NCBI RefSeq assembly: GCF_000242615.2
Contig: NZ_KI912268.1
Span: 449,229 to 513,228, forward strand
Direction: 5' to 3'
From: Holophaga foetida DSM 6591
GTDB taxonomy: Bacteria; Acidobacteriota; Holophagae; Holophagales; Holophagaceae
Length of the DNA: 64,000 nucleotides
The notes below the pieces were generated by a model. It was not told the origin of the DNA, did no database searches, and saw nothing but the letters and a program-made list of their open reading frames with translations. A program made the translations under genes and the position numbers. Position 1 is the stretch's first letter. The number at the start of each line of letters is the position of its first letter. This document shows positions 26,308 through 33,774 of the stretch, one piece after another.

Positions 26308-27073
26308 CGCTGCAAGGGTTATAGGAGCCCTCCTGATCTGCGGTGTCCTGGGCGCCCAGGCTCCCGTGGCCCCGGAACTCCTTCCAGGTGAGGCACTGGC
26401 AGTGGCGGTGGTGGACGGACCCACGAAGCTGTACGGGGAGACCTCCCGGGAATACCCCATGGGCAGCCTTGCCAAGCTGGTCTGGCTGCGCCTGGAGGGT
26501 GAGGAGTGGGCCAGTGCCGGGATGGAATACAAATGCACTGGCACAGACGGATCTCACACGTGTTGGCTGAAGAAGGGGCATGGAAAGCTTGATCTGCAGA
26601 AGGCCCTCCAACAGAGCTGCAATCTGGCCTTTCTCACCTGGGCTCGCCTTTCTGCGGAAGAATGGAAGAAATACCTGGGCGAAGGGGTGGGGCGACTCCA
26701 CCTGGAGGAGGGCTTTAACCCCTTCCTGGGCAATCGTCTCCCCCCCGGAGACACGCTGCCCCCCATCACCCCTGAGTGGGTGGGGGACGGCGAGCTGTTG
26801 CGTACCAGCCCCGAGGCCATGCTGAAGTGGCTGATGGACCCAGCCCAGGAACTCCTGCTGGTGAAGTGCCAACGCTACTTGGGGGTGACCATTGGGAAGG
26901 ACGAGACTTGGTGGCTGAAGACCGGCACTGCTCCTGTGGTGGGCGATCCCGGAGCCACTTCTGCGTGGGTTGCGGGGGGCAACGGGCAGATCGTCGCCGT
27001 CCTTCACCTCCCCAGGGGCCGGGGCAAAGTGGAGGGCATGGGGCGCTTCCTCAAGGTGCTGGGCGTGAAGTGA
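26291..27073 (+). CDS. DUF2300-like (YfaQ-type) protein with penicillin-binding-protein motifs
   Basis: A 260-residue exported protein, overlapping the previous gene by 17 bases. All three serine PBP/beta-lactamase motifs are present and correctly spaced: S58-L-A-K61, S109-C-N111 and K210-T-G212. Around the second motif the sequence (KCTG...CW..GHGKLDL..AL..SCN..F) reads like a PBP transpeptidase. It lacks a transglycosylase or dimerisation domain, so it is a minimal, single-domain version. Position corresponds to YfaQ (DUF2300) in E. coli. A D,D-peptidase, penicillin-sensing or repair role beside A2M is inference. Confidence 0.75.
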   Translation: MMWNLSAARVIGALLICGVLGAQAPVAPELLPGEALAVAVVDGPTKLYGETSREYPMGSLAKLVWLRLEGEEWASAGMEYKCTGTDGSHTCWLKKGHGKLDLQKALQQSCNLAFLTWARLSAEEWKKYLGEGVGRLHLEEGFNPFLGNRLPPGDTLPPITPEWVGDGELLRTSPEAMLKWLMDPAQELLLVKCQRYLGVTIGKDETWWLKTGTAPVVGDPGATSAWVAGGNGQIVAVLHLPRGRGKVEGMGRFLKVLGVK

Positions 27074-27138
27074 TCGAAGCCACAGCCTCGTGAATCTAGA
27101 CTGTCATTGGCATTTCTAATCATTTGGAGGGGTGAGCC

Positions 27139-28038
27139 TTGTTGAAGAATTGGCAGTATCTGGTTGATCAGGCGAAGACACTGGGCAGGGTGACGGTCTC
27201 TGTGGCCGCTGCCCAGGATCATGAGGTCCTCGAAGCCCTCAAGGCCGCCTACGACCTCGGCATGGTGGATGCCATCCTGGTGGGCGACGAGGCTGCCATC
27301 CGTCCCATGGCCGCTGAAGTCGGCCTTCCCGCCGATGTGCGCATCGTCAACGAGACCGATCTGGACAAGGCCGCCCTCAAGGCCGCCAGCCTGGTGCGAA
27401 ACGGCGAGGCTCAGATCCTCATGAAGGGCATCATCAACAGCAGCAACTTCCTGCGGGGCGCGCTCAACGCCGAGTGCGGCCTGCGCTCCGGTCGCCAGCT
27501 CAGCCACTTCGTCGGTTCCGAGATTCCCGGCGCCGAGAAGCTCCTCTTCCACACCGATGGCGGCATGAACGTGGCCCCCGGCCTGGCCGAGAAGAAGCAG
27601 ATCCTCACCAATGCCATCGAGGCCCTCAACGCCCTGGGCGTGCAGAAGCCTTACGTGGCCGCCCTCACGGCCAACGAGCAGGTCAACCCCAAGATCCCCT
27701 CCACGGTGGATGCCGATGGTCTGGTCCAGGCTGTCAAGGCCGGTGAGATCCCCGAGTGTGTTATCGAGGGGCCCATCGCCCTGGACGTGGCCGTGAGCCC
27801 CGAGGCCGCCCACCACAAGGGCATCAAGAGCGAGGTCTCCGGCAAGGTGGACATCTTCCTCTTCCCCAGCATCGAGGCCGGCAACGTGTTGGGCAAGAGC
27901 CTGGCGTTCTACGCCAAGGCCAAGAATGCCGGCGTAATCCTGGGTGCCACCCACCCCATCGTCATGACCTCCCGCTCCGATTCTGCCGAGGCCAAGACCA
28001 ACTCCATCGCCATGGCCTGCTGCCTGGTCAAGCGCTGA
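27139..28038 (+). CDS. ptb: Phosphate butyryltransferase / phosphotransacetylase family
   Basis: A 299-residue Ptb/Pta-fold enzyme that exchanges acyl-CoA and acyl-phosphate. It has LKAAYDLGMVDAILVGDE, GEAQILMKGIINSSNFLRG, SHFVGSEIPG, FHTDGGMNVAPGL and DVAVSPEAAHHKGI, all typical of phosphate butyryltransferase. The start is TTG at 27139 (or the adjacent TTG at 27142) after GGAGGGG. No butyrate or acetate kinase gene is adjacent. Butyryl versus acetyl preference cannot be fixed from sequence alone. Two terminators follow, so it is a single-gene unit. Confidence 0.9.
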   Translation: MLKNWQYLVDQAKTLGRVTVSVAAAQDHEVLEALKAAYDLGMVDAILVGDEAAIRPMAAEVGLPADVRIVNETDLDKAALKAASLVRNGEAQILMKGIINSSNFLRGALNAECGLRSGRQLSHFVGSEIPGAEKLLFHTDGGMNVAPGLAEKKQILTNAIEALNALGVQKPYVAALTANEQVNPKIPSTVDADGLVQAVKAGEIPECVIEGPIALDVAVSPEAAHHKGIKSEVSGKVDIFLFPSIEAGNVLGKSLAFYAKAKNAGVILGATHPIVMTSRSDSAEAKTNSIAMACCLVKR

Positions 28039-28055
28039 TTTTCTGAAAAATAGCC

Positions 28056-28090
28056 GAGCCGCTGGATGGGTAAGCATCCGGCGGCTCTTT
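28056..28090 (+). terminator. Terminator after ptb
   Basis: Arms 28056-28068 and 28075-28087 pair over 13 positions with one G-T wobble; TTTG follows. It lies 18 bases after the ptb stop. Confidence 0.7.
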
Positions 28091-28151
28091 GCTTGTCTGC
28101 TGTCTGGACCGGTACCAAGGTCGAAGTCGGCAGGGCCCTCTCCGAGCACAC

Positions 28152-28187
28152 AAACAGAAACGGCCCATCAATCGGCCGTTTCTGTTT
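28152..28187. terminator. Second perfect hairpin, bidirectional terminator candidate
   Basis: Perfect 14-nt arms (28152-28165 and 28174-28187) with A- and T-rich ends, just upstream of the porin promoter region. No gene lies between this and the previous terminator. Confidence 0.65.
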
Positions 28188-28260
28188 TGTGTAAATTTTG
28201 GTATACTTGGTGTTGGATTGATCCAATGCGCAATGTGCATGCTGAAAATGATACACAAAA
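28185..28260 (+). promoter_or_regulatory. Promoter/operator region of the porin gene
   Basis: It contains a perfect palindrome, TTGGAT-TG-ATCCAA (28213-28226), flanked by distant perfect inverted copies TTTTGTGTA (28185-28193) and TACACAAAA (28252-28260). A TATACT (28202-28207) could be a -10 box; no good -35 is seen. The symmetric layout suggests a repressor or looping regulator, by inference. Confidence 0.45.
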
Positions 28261-28309
28261 TGTTCTGATTGATCTACCCAACCATCCCCGACCAAATAAG
28301 GAGAAACGG

Positions 28310-29650
28310 ATGAAACTTAACCACCGGACGGCGCTGCTTTGCGCCACCCTCACCTGCGGGCTGATCCCGGGCAGCGGCCTTGCCGCCCAGGACGCTGCTG
28401 CCAAGAGCTTCACCCCCACCATCGACCTCGGCTTCGAGGAGCGTGTGCGGACCGAGCGCTGGAACAACGCCGACTTCAACAGCGCCGCTGCGGATGCCAG
28501 AGTCCAGTACCGCTTCCGCAGCCGCCTCTGGGCCGTGGCGGATCTCACCCCCGATCTGGAGATCGCTGCGGGGATCTGCCACGAAGCCAGGAAGATCACC
28601 CGCCCTGACAACGCGGCCTACAACGGGCGTGAGGTCTTCTTCGATACCCTCTACGTGGACTACAAGTTCACGCCCCAGCTTTCGGCCAGGGTGGGTCGCC
28701 AGAACATCGTCCGGGGCGAAGGCTTCATCCTGATGGATGGCACCGGCGGAGACGGGTCCCGCACCACCTACTTCAACGCCGTGGATGTGGCCTATGCCTG
28801 GAGCAAGTCCAAGCTGGAGTTCATCGGCATCACGAACCATTCGGATGACCGTCTCCCGGTGCTCAATGAGGACGATACCCCCATCAATCGCCTCAGCGAG
28901 CGGAACGAACAGGCCATCGGTCTCTACTACACCGGAAAGGAGTGGAGCGGCAATACCCTGGATGCCTACTACATCCTGAAGTCTGAAACGCACGACTACC
29001 GAGCTGCCACCGCAGCCTCCTTCCAGCCGGAACGCCAGTTCAGCACCCTGGGCGCCCGCGCGGCCCAGGAGTTCGGCCATGGCTGGAGCGCCACCGGTGA
29101 GTTCGCCTACCAGTGGGGTCGCCAGGATGCCAACGCGGCCCAGTCCATTGAGGCCAAGGATATCTCTGCCTGGGGCGGTTATGCCCGGGTGAAGAAGTCC
29201 TTCGATGCAGCCTGGAAGCCCAGTGTTTCCGCTGGCTACATCGCCCTGTCCGGCCAGGATGATTCCAATAAGGTCACTGCATGGAACCCCGTCTTCAGCC
29301 GCTTCCCCAAGTGGAGTGAATATTACGTCTACGCCATCGCTCCCGAAAAGGGTGTGGCCTACTGGCAGAACCTGGGCATGTGGGAGCTGGAATTCAAGTG
29401 CTCCCCCTGCAAGGCGGTGGATCTGCGGGCCACCTACTACCGCATGGCAGCCCTGGAGCCTTCCACCGGCACGGACAAGGATCGCGGCGATCTCTACGAA
29501 CTGCGGGCCGACATGCGCTTCACCCAGGATCTCAAGGGCCATGTGGTCTACGAGCGCATGATACCCGGCAATTTCAAGGCATCCAACGACCCCGGCTACT
29601 TCCTCCGGGCCGAGGTGTCCTACACCTTCAAGCACCGCTTCGGGCTCTGA
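28310..29650 (+). CDS. Alginate-export-family outer-membrane porin
   Basis: A 446-residue beta-barrel protein. A signal peptide (MKLNHRTALLCATLTCGLIPGSGLAAQ) is followed by alternating strands such as VQYRFRSRLWAVADLTPDLEIAAG and KFTPQLSARVGRQNIVRGEGFI, and the protein ends in YTFKHRFGL, a typical barrel end. The RGEGFILMDGT loop resembles AlgE-family porins of Deltaproteobacteria and Acidobacteria. AAGGAG stands eight bases before ATG 28310; upstream open frame is not coding-like. It may admit organic acids or aromatic substrates; the exact cargo is unknown. The neighbouring secreted flavoprotein may act on what it imports. Confidence 0.82.
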   Translation: MKLNHRTALLCATLTCGLIPGSGLAAQDAAAKSFTPTIDLGFEERVRTERWNNADFNSAAADARVQYRFRSRLWAVADLTPDLEIAAGICHEARKITRPDNAAYNGREVFFDTLYVDYKFTPQLSARVGRQNIVRGEGFILMDGTGGDGSRTTYFNAVDVAYAWSKSKLEFIGITNHSDDRLPVLNEDDTPINRLSERNEQAIGLYYTGKEWSGNTLDAYYILKSETHDYRAATAASFQPERQFSTLGARAAQEFGHGWSATGEFAYQWGRQDANAAQSIEAKDISAWGGYARVKKSFDAAWKPSVSAGYIALSGQDDSNKVTAWNPVFSRFPKWSEYYVYAIAPEKGVAYWQNLGMWELEFKCSPCKAVDLRATYYRMAALEPSTGTDKDRGDLYELRADMRFTQDLKGHVVYERMIPGNFKASNDPGYFLRAEVSYTFKHRFGL

Positions 29651-29673
29651 TAGCCCGGAGTCTTCAGGATCCA

Positions 29674-29710
29674 TCATCCCAGGCCCTTGTTCCGACAAGG
29701 CCTGGGATGA
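29674..29710 (+). terminator. Terminator after the porin gene
   Basis: A long stem, TCATCCCAGGC pairing with GCCTGGGATGA, extended by CTTGT/ACAAG around a TCCG loop with one bulged C. GTTCTTG follows. It lies 24 bases after the stop codon. Confidence 0.7.
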
Positions 29711-29775
29711 GTTCTTGTATGAGGAGCTGGATGGCGTTGTAATGTCCCCGAATCCAACAACCCACAGGTGGTGCC

Positions 29776-31266
29776 ATGTACCGATCGATCCGGTTCCTGA
29801 CCTTCGCTCTTGCCGCAGGCGCGGCCCTTTTCGCCCAGGCAGAGAAGACCCTGGAAACCGATATCGTAGTGGTTGGGGCCGGGGCTTCCGGCACCGCAGC
29901 GAGTCTGGCGGCGGCAGAGCAGGGGGCCAAGGTCGTGCTCCTGGAGAAGCAGGCGGTGACGGGTGGCACCGGGGCCTACTCTGAAGGTATTTTCGCCGTG
30001 GAGAGCTCCCTGCAGCGGGCCATGAACTACACCCTGAGCCGGGACCAGGCCTTCAAACTCATCATGGAATACAGCCACTGGCGCGCCAACGCCAAGATGG
30101 TGCGGGCCTATGTTGACAAGTCCGCCGACACCATCGACTGGATGGCCCAGCATGGCGTCCACTTCGAGCAGCTCACCTCCAACTATCCCGGAGGTCTCTA
30201 CACCTGGCACATCTACAAGGGGCGCGGCGCTGGCTGGATCAATGCCTTCCAGGCCAAGTTCGCCGAGCTGGGGCAGCCCCTCTACAAGGAGACCACCGCC
30301 AAGAGTCTGATCATCGAGAAGGGCAAGGTCGTGGGTGTCGTGGCGGAGAACGCCAAGGGCGAGAAGCTGCGGATACACTCCAAGGCCGTCGTCATCGCCA
30401 CAGGAGGCTTCCTCAACAACAAGGAGATGATGCAGAAATACACCCGCTTCCCGGATGTCATGCCCATCGCCAACAAGGGCAAGGTGGGCGAGGGGATTCA
30501 GATGGCCTGGTCCGCCGGAGCCGCCCCAGAGGGCCTTGAAGTCATGGCCTCCTACCGTCCCGGCCCCGTGGGTGAGTCCACCACAAGCCACCTCGGAGCT
30601 GCGGCCAAACAGCCCCACCTCTGGCTCAATCCAAGTGGTGAGCGATTCTGCGACGAATCCGTCATCTTCCAGTGGCCCTTCGCCGGAAATGCCCTGGAGC
30701 GCCAGGGCGGGAGCATGTTCGTGGTCTTCGACAAGGGCAGCCTGGACTACATGCAGACCAAGGGGATCGATGTGGGCGTGGGGGTGATGGTTCCCGTGAC
30801 CACCAAGCTGGACAAGTTCGAGAACGATTTCCAGCGGGGAGAGAAGGCCGGTGTGGCCTTCAGGGCCGATACGCTCGAGGAGCTGGCGAAGAAGACCGGG
30901 ATGCCCGCGGCCAGCCTGAAGGCTGAAGTCCAGCGCTACAACGTGGCCTACACCGAACGCCACGACGGGATGTTCGCCAAGGATCCCAAGTTCCTCCACC
31001 CCATCCAGAAGGCCCCCTTCTACGCCATCAAGAGCGTGGCCACCTCCCTGGGCACCCTCGGCGGGGTCAAGGTCAGCGAGCGCTTCGAGGCCGTGGACAA
31101 GCAGGGGCGGGCCATCCCGGGGCTCTATGTGATCGGCAACGATGCTGGCGGGATGTACGGCGATAGCTACGACCTGATCATGGCCGGCAGTACCATCGGC
31201 TTTGCGGTCAACTCGGGCCGGATTTCCGCCGACAGCGCCGTGGCCTACATCAAGAACCTGCGCTGA
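29776..31266 (+). CDS. Secreted FAD-dependent reductase (fumarate-reductase/flavocytochrome c type)
   Basis: A 496-residue flavoprotein with a Sec signal peptide (FLTFALAAGAALFAQA). FAD binding is shown by DIVVVGAGASGTAAS near residue 30 and the C-terminal GLYVIGNDAGGMYGDSYD with AGSTIGFAVNSGRI. VIATGGFLNN and the capping domain (about 230-380) match periplasmic fumarate/urocanate/methacrylate reductases. No haem CXXCH motif or FMN-bearing domain is present, so electrons must come from a separate cytochrome not found in this window. The electron acceptor is unknown. It follows the porin gene after a terminator. Confidence 0.87.
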   Translation: MYRSIRFLTFALAAGAALFAQAEKTLETDIVVVGAGASGTAASLAAAEQGAKVVLLEKQAVTGGTGAYSEGIFAVESSLQRAMNYTLSRDQAFKLIMEYSHWRANAKMVRAYVDKSADTIDWMAQHGVHFEQLTSNYPGGLYTWHIYKGRGAGWINAFQAKFAELGQPLYKETTAKSLIIEKGKVVGVVAENAKGEKLRIHSKAVVIATGGFLNNKEMMQKYTRFPDVMPIANKGKVGEGIQMAWSAGAAPEGLEVMASYRPGPVGESTTSHLGAAAKQPHLWLNPSGERFCDESVIFQWPFAGNALERQGGSMFVVFDKGSLDYMQTKGIDVGVGVMVPVTTKLDKFENDFQRGEKAGVAFRADTLEELAKKTGMPAASLKAEVQRYNVAYTERHDGMFAKDPKFLHPIQKAPFYAIKSVATSLGTLGGVKVSERFEAVDKQGRAIPGLYVIGNDAGGMYGDSYDLIMAGSTIGFAVNSGRISADSAVAYIKNLR

Positions 31267-32449
31267 GGCGCTGTCCCCACCACGCCACCACGGCCTGGGC
31301 CAGTTCCCCCTTGGGGGCTGGTCCCAGGCTGGGGTGGGGGCCGGTTTTGGTGATGGGGGTCAGGGTGTTGGCCTGGAAGCCGAAGCCCCGATCTCCGGAG
31401 ATATCGTTGACGAGAATGGCGTCCAGGCCCTTTTTCTCCAGTTTGGACTGGGCATGGGCGAGGTGGTGCTCGCTTTCGGCGGCGAAGCCGATCACCCACT
31501 GACCCGCCTTCTTCTGGCTGGCGAGGGTGGCCAGGATGTCCGGGGTGCGCACCAGCACCAGGGTTTCGGGCCCTTCCTGCTTCTTGACCTTCTCGGGGGC
31601 GCAGTGCTCGGGGCGCTGGTCTGCCACGGCGGCGGCGGCCACCAAGCCGTCCATATCGGGCCAGAGGGCCTGGCAGGCCTCCAGCATGTCCTGGGCGCTG
31701 CGGACCCGGACCACCTCGACCCCACTGGGGCCTTTCAAGTCCCCCCCCAGCACCAGGTGGACCCGGACTCCGGCGTTCCGGAAGGCCCGGGCCAGCTCCA
31801 CCCCCATGGAGCCGGTGCTGCGGTTGGTGAGGGTGCGGACGGGATCCAGATCCTCCCGGGTGGGGCCCGCGGTGATGAGGATGTGCCGGTCCGCCAGGAT
31901 GGGAATCCTGGGGGCCAGCAGGGTCTGGATGGCCTCGAAGATCTCCGACACGTCCGCCAGTTTTCCGGCGCCCTCGTCACCACAGGCCAGGAGGCCCTCC
32001 ACGGGGTTGACGAAGGCATGGCCGAAGCCCTGGAGCCGGGTCACATTGGCCTGGACCGCGGGGTGGGCCCACATGGCCTGGTTCATGGCAGGGGCCCAGA
32101 GGATCTTGCCCCGGGCCGCCAGGAGAATGGTGGAGAGTAGGTCGTCCGCCAAGCCATTGGCGGTCTTGCCCATGATGTCGGCGGTGGCGGGGACCACGGC
32201 CACGAGATCCGCCCACTTGGCCAGGTCCACATGCTCGACCTTGGGATTGGGGCGCCATTCGTGGTAATCGGGGTTGGCTCCGAAGCAAGGCTCTCCGGTG
32301 AGGGTGGCCAGAGTCAGGGGGGTGATGAAACGGCTTCCCGCATCCGTCAGACAGCAGCGGACCGAGTGGCCAGCCTTCACGAGCAGGCGGGCAAGTTCGG
32401 CCGCTTTGTAGGCGGCGATGCCTCCGGTGACACCAAGCAGGATTTTCAT
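31250..32449 (-). CDS. coaBC: Bifunctional phosphopantothenoylcysteine decarboxylase/synthetase
   Basis: A 399-residue CoA-biosynthesis enzyme. The N-terminal CoaC flavoprotein domain has GVTGGIAAYKAAEL, PATADIMGKTANGLADDLLS and the active-site cysteine motif LACGDEGAGKL. The C-terminal CoaB domain (from about residue 187) has ITAGPTREDLDPVR.LTNRSTGSMG and AAAVAD. GAGG precedes the ATG by five bases. It overlaps the convergent flavoprotein gene by 17 bp and is divergent from rpoZ, with which coaBC is often co-located in bacteria. Confidence 0.96.
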   Translation of the reverse strand: MKILLGVTGGIAAYKAAELARLLVKAGHSVRCCLTDAGSRFITPLTLATLTGEPCFGANPDYHEWRPNPKVEHVDLAKWADLVAVVPATADIMGKTANGLADDLLSTILLAARGKILWAPAMNQAMWAHPAVQANVTRLQGFGHAFVNPVEGLLACGDEGAGKLADVSEIFEAIQTLLAPRIPILADRHILITAGPTREDLDPVRTLTNRSTGSMGVELARAFRNAGVRVHLVLGGDLKGPSGVEVVRVRSAQDMLEACQALWPDMDGLVAAAAVADQRPEHCAPEKVKKQEGPETLVLVRTPDILATLASQKKAGQWVIGFAAESEHHLAHAQSKLEKKGLDAILVNDISGDRGFGFQANTLTPITKTGPHPSLGPAPKGELAQAVVAWWGQRLSAGS

Positions 32450-32501
32450 GCAGACCTCAGGGTCGTCCTACGGACGCCTCTACCAGTCTAACTCCGCCGT
32501 G

Positions 32502-32585
32502 AAGGGGGGACCGCCTGCTCGCTGCGCTCGCGATGTCCCCCCTTTGACCCCCACGTGATGGCCTGGCAAAGCCCGACCATCACGT
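32502..32585. repeat. Paired palindromic elements upstream of rpoZ
   Basis: The first hairpin has perfect arms AAGGGGGGAC/GTCCCCCCTT (32502-32511, 32535-32544) with a CGCTGCGCTCG centre. The second has ACGTGATGG/CCATCACGT (32553-32561, 32577-32585). The first shares the GGGGGGAC...GTCCCCCC design of the tandem repeat after fabH, suggesting one repeat family. Confidence 0.65.
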
Positions 32586-32606
32586 CTGGAATTGAAGCGA
32601 AAAGAT

Positions 32607-32615
32607 TGCTATACT
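32607..32615 (+). promoter_or_regulatory. Extended -10 promoter for rpoZ
   Basis: TGCTATACT matches an extended -10 element (TGnTATAAT). It would place transcription start near 32622, giving a leader of about 15 bases. No good -35 is visible, as is common for extended -10 promoters. Confidence 0.5.
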
Positions 32616-32636
32616 TCCTTCCTTCGAGGGCCCTCC

Positions 32637-32921
32637 ATGATCCAACGCACCGTTGTTCAAATTCCTGAAGAAATCGCCAACAAGTACCGCTTTGTCGTGG
32701 TTTCCGGCAAGCGTTGCGAGCAGCTTCAGCGCGGCGCCTACCCCAAGGTCGAGGTGGTCGTCCCCGTCAACAAGCAGGGTCAGGCCCAGGACGCCCCCAA
32801 GCTCGCCTCCTTCTGGGCCCAGGTGGCCATCAAGGAAGTGGAAGAGAGCCGCATCGCCTTCGAGACCCCCGAAGTTGCCATCTTCGACTACACCACGGAA
32901 GTCCCCATCTCCGTCGAGTAG
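32637..32921 (+). CDS. rpoZ: RNA polymerase omega subunit
   Basis: A 94-residue protein resembling omega: the N-terminal IPEEIANKYRFVVVSGKRCEQLQRGAYP corresponds to the conserved helix-strand core (NRFELVLVAAKRARQLQ in E. coli), and AQVAIKEVEESRI matches the second core helix. The ATG at 32637 follows CGAGGG; 45 bases of open frame upstream overlap the promoter. It is divergent from coaBC, consistent with the rpoZ-coaBC neighbourhood of other bacteria. A proper terminator follows, so it is monocistronic. Confidence 0.85.
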   Translation: MIQRTVVQIPEEIANKYRFVVVSGKRCEQLQRGAYPKVEVVVPVNKQGQAQDAPKLASFWAQVAIKEVEESRIAFETPEVAIFDYTTEVPISVE

Positions 32922-32942
32922 TTCCGGTCCTATCCGTGAGAG

Positions 32943-32969
32943 AGAGCCCTTCGGGGCTCTTTTCTTTTC
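32943..32969 (+). terminator. Intrinsic terminator after rpoZ
   Basis: Stem AGAGCCC-TTCG-GGGCTCT, a UUCG tetraloop, followed by TTTCTTTT. It starts 21 bases after the rpoZ stop. Confidence 0.9.
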
Positions 32970-33004
32970 TCAACGCCCGATGAAATCCCCTTGCATCCCC
33001 CGTG

Positions 33005-33044
33005 ATTCCGCCTCATGATTCAACAGTCGTTGAAAAGGCGGAAT
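33005..33044 (+). promoter_or_regulatory. Nested palindromic operator before the TetR gene
   Basis: An inner dyad, TTCAAC-AGTC-GTTGAA (33019-33034), lies within a wider perfect inverted repeat, ATTCCGCCT (33005-33013) and AGGCGGAAT (33036-33044). The outer right arm also contains the AGGCGG ribosome-binding site. This is a good autorepression site for the TetR regulator. Confidence 0.7.
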
Positions 33045-33045
33045 A

Positions 33046-33774
33046 ATGACTGTAGCCAAATCCCGTGGCCCAAAAGCCAAGCGGATCGAACCGGAAAAGC
33101 TGCTTGACGCCGCCCAGGCCGTATTCAGCCGGGATGGACTCCAGGCGGCCAGCATGCGGGCCATCGCCCGGGAGGCCGGGTGCGACCCGGCGCTGATCTA
33201 CTACCACTTCGAGAACAAGGAGGCCATGTTCACGGCCATCCTGGATCGGAAGTTCCCCCCCATGGTCCGGCGCTTCGAAGTCGTTCTCCTGGAGACGGAA
33301 GCTCAGCACACTGCTCAGCGTCTGTGGGAAATGCTGGGAGCCGTCCACGCGCACATGGCTTCGGATCCAGGTTTCCGTTCCCTGGTCCGAGGGGAGTTGG
33401 CCCGGGGTGTCGAGGGGATCCAGGAGGCCATCGCCCTGCGCATCAAGCCGGTCTTCGAGACCATGCTGGGGGTCTTCCGGGAGGGGATCGCCAAGGGCGA
33501 GATCCGCAAGGATCTGATCGTTCCCCTGGGGGGCTTCTTTTTCCTGAGGCTCTACATGGAGATCCTGGATCTGGTGCCCATCATGGCGGTCCGGATCGCG
33601 GGGGTTCCCACGGAACTCGTTCTGCCTTTGGCGCGTCTCGCCTGGTTCGATCTATTCTGGCGGGGCATCGCCTCGAAGCCGGAAGAAGACCTGCCTTTTC
33701 TCGCTTCGGTCAGAGCCTCTCTTCAGGAGGCCACTGATCGGATCCAACTCGCCATGGGGAGCCTGCCGTGCTGA
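33046..33774 (+). CDS. TetR-family transcriptional repressor of the efflux operon
   Basis: A 242-residue regulator. The N-terminal HTH (LLDAAQAVFSRDGLQAASMRAIAREAGCDPALIYYHF) spans about residues 18-60, followed by a long helical ligand domain. It is the first gene of an operon with HlyD, two ATPases and two permeases, the same order as E. coli cecR-ybhG-ybhF-ybhS-ybhR. It probably represses its own operon through the overlapping palindrome. The inducer is unknown, most likely a toxic compound. Its stop overlaps the next start (GTGCTGA). Confidence 0.92.
   Translation: MTVAKSRGPKAKRIEPEKLLDAAQAVFSRDGLQAASMRAIAREAGCDPALIYYHFENKEAMFTAILDRKFPPMVRRFEVVLLETEAQHTAQRLWEMLGAVHAHMASDPGFRSLVRGELARGVEGIQEAIALRIKPVFETMLGVFREGIAKGEIRKDLIVPLGGFFFLRLYMEILDLVPIMAVRIAGVPTELVLPLARLAWFDLFWRGIASKPEEDLPFLASVRASLQEATDRIQLAMGSLPC

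Noticed and set aside
28274..29698. A 474-codon frame antisense to the porin gene
   Set aside because: No homology and no start signal; the sense frame has a signal peptide and barrel pattern.
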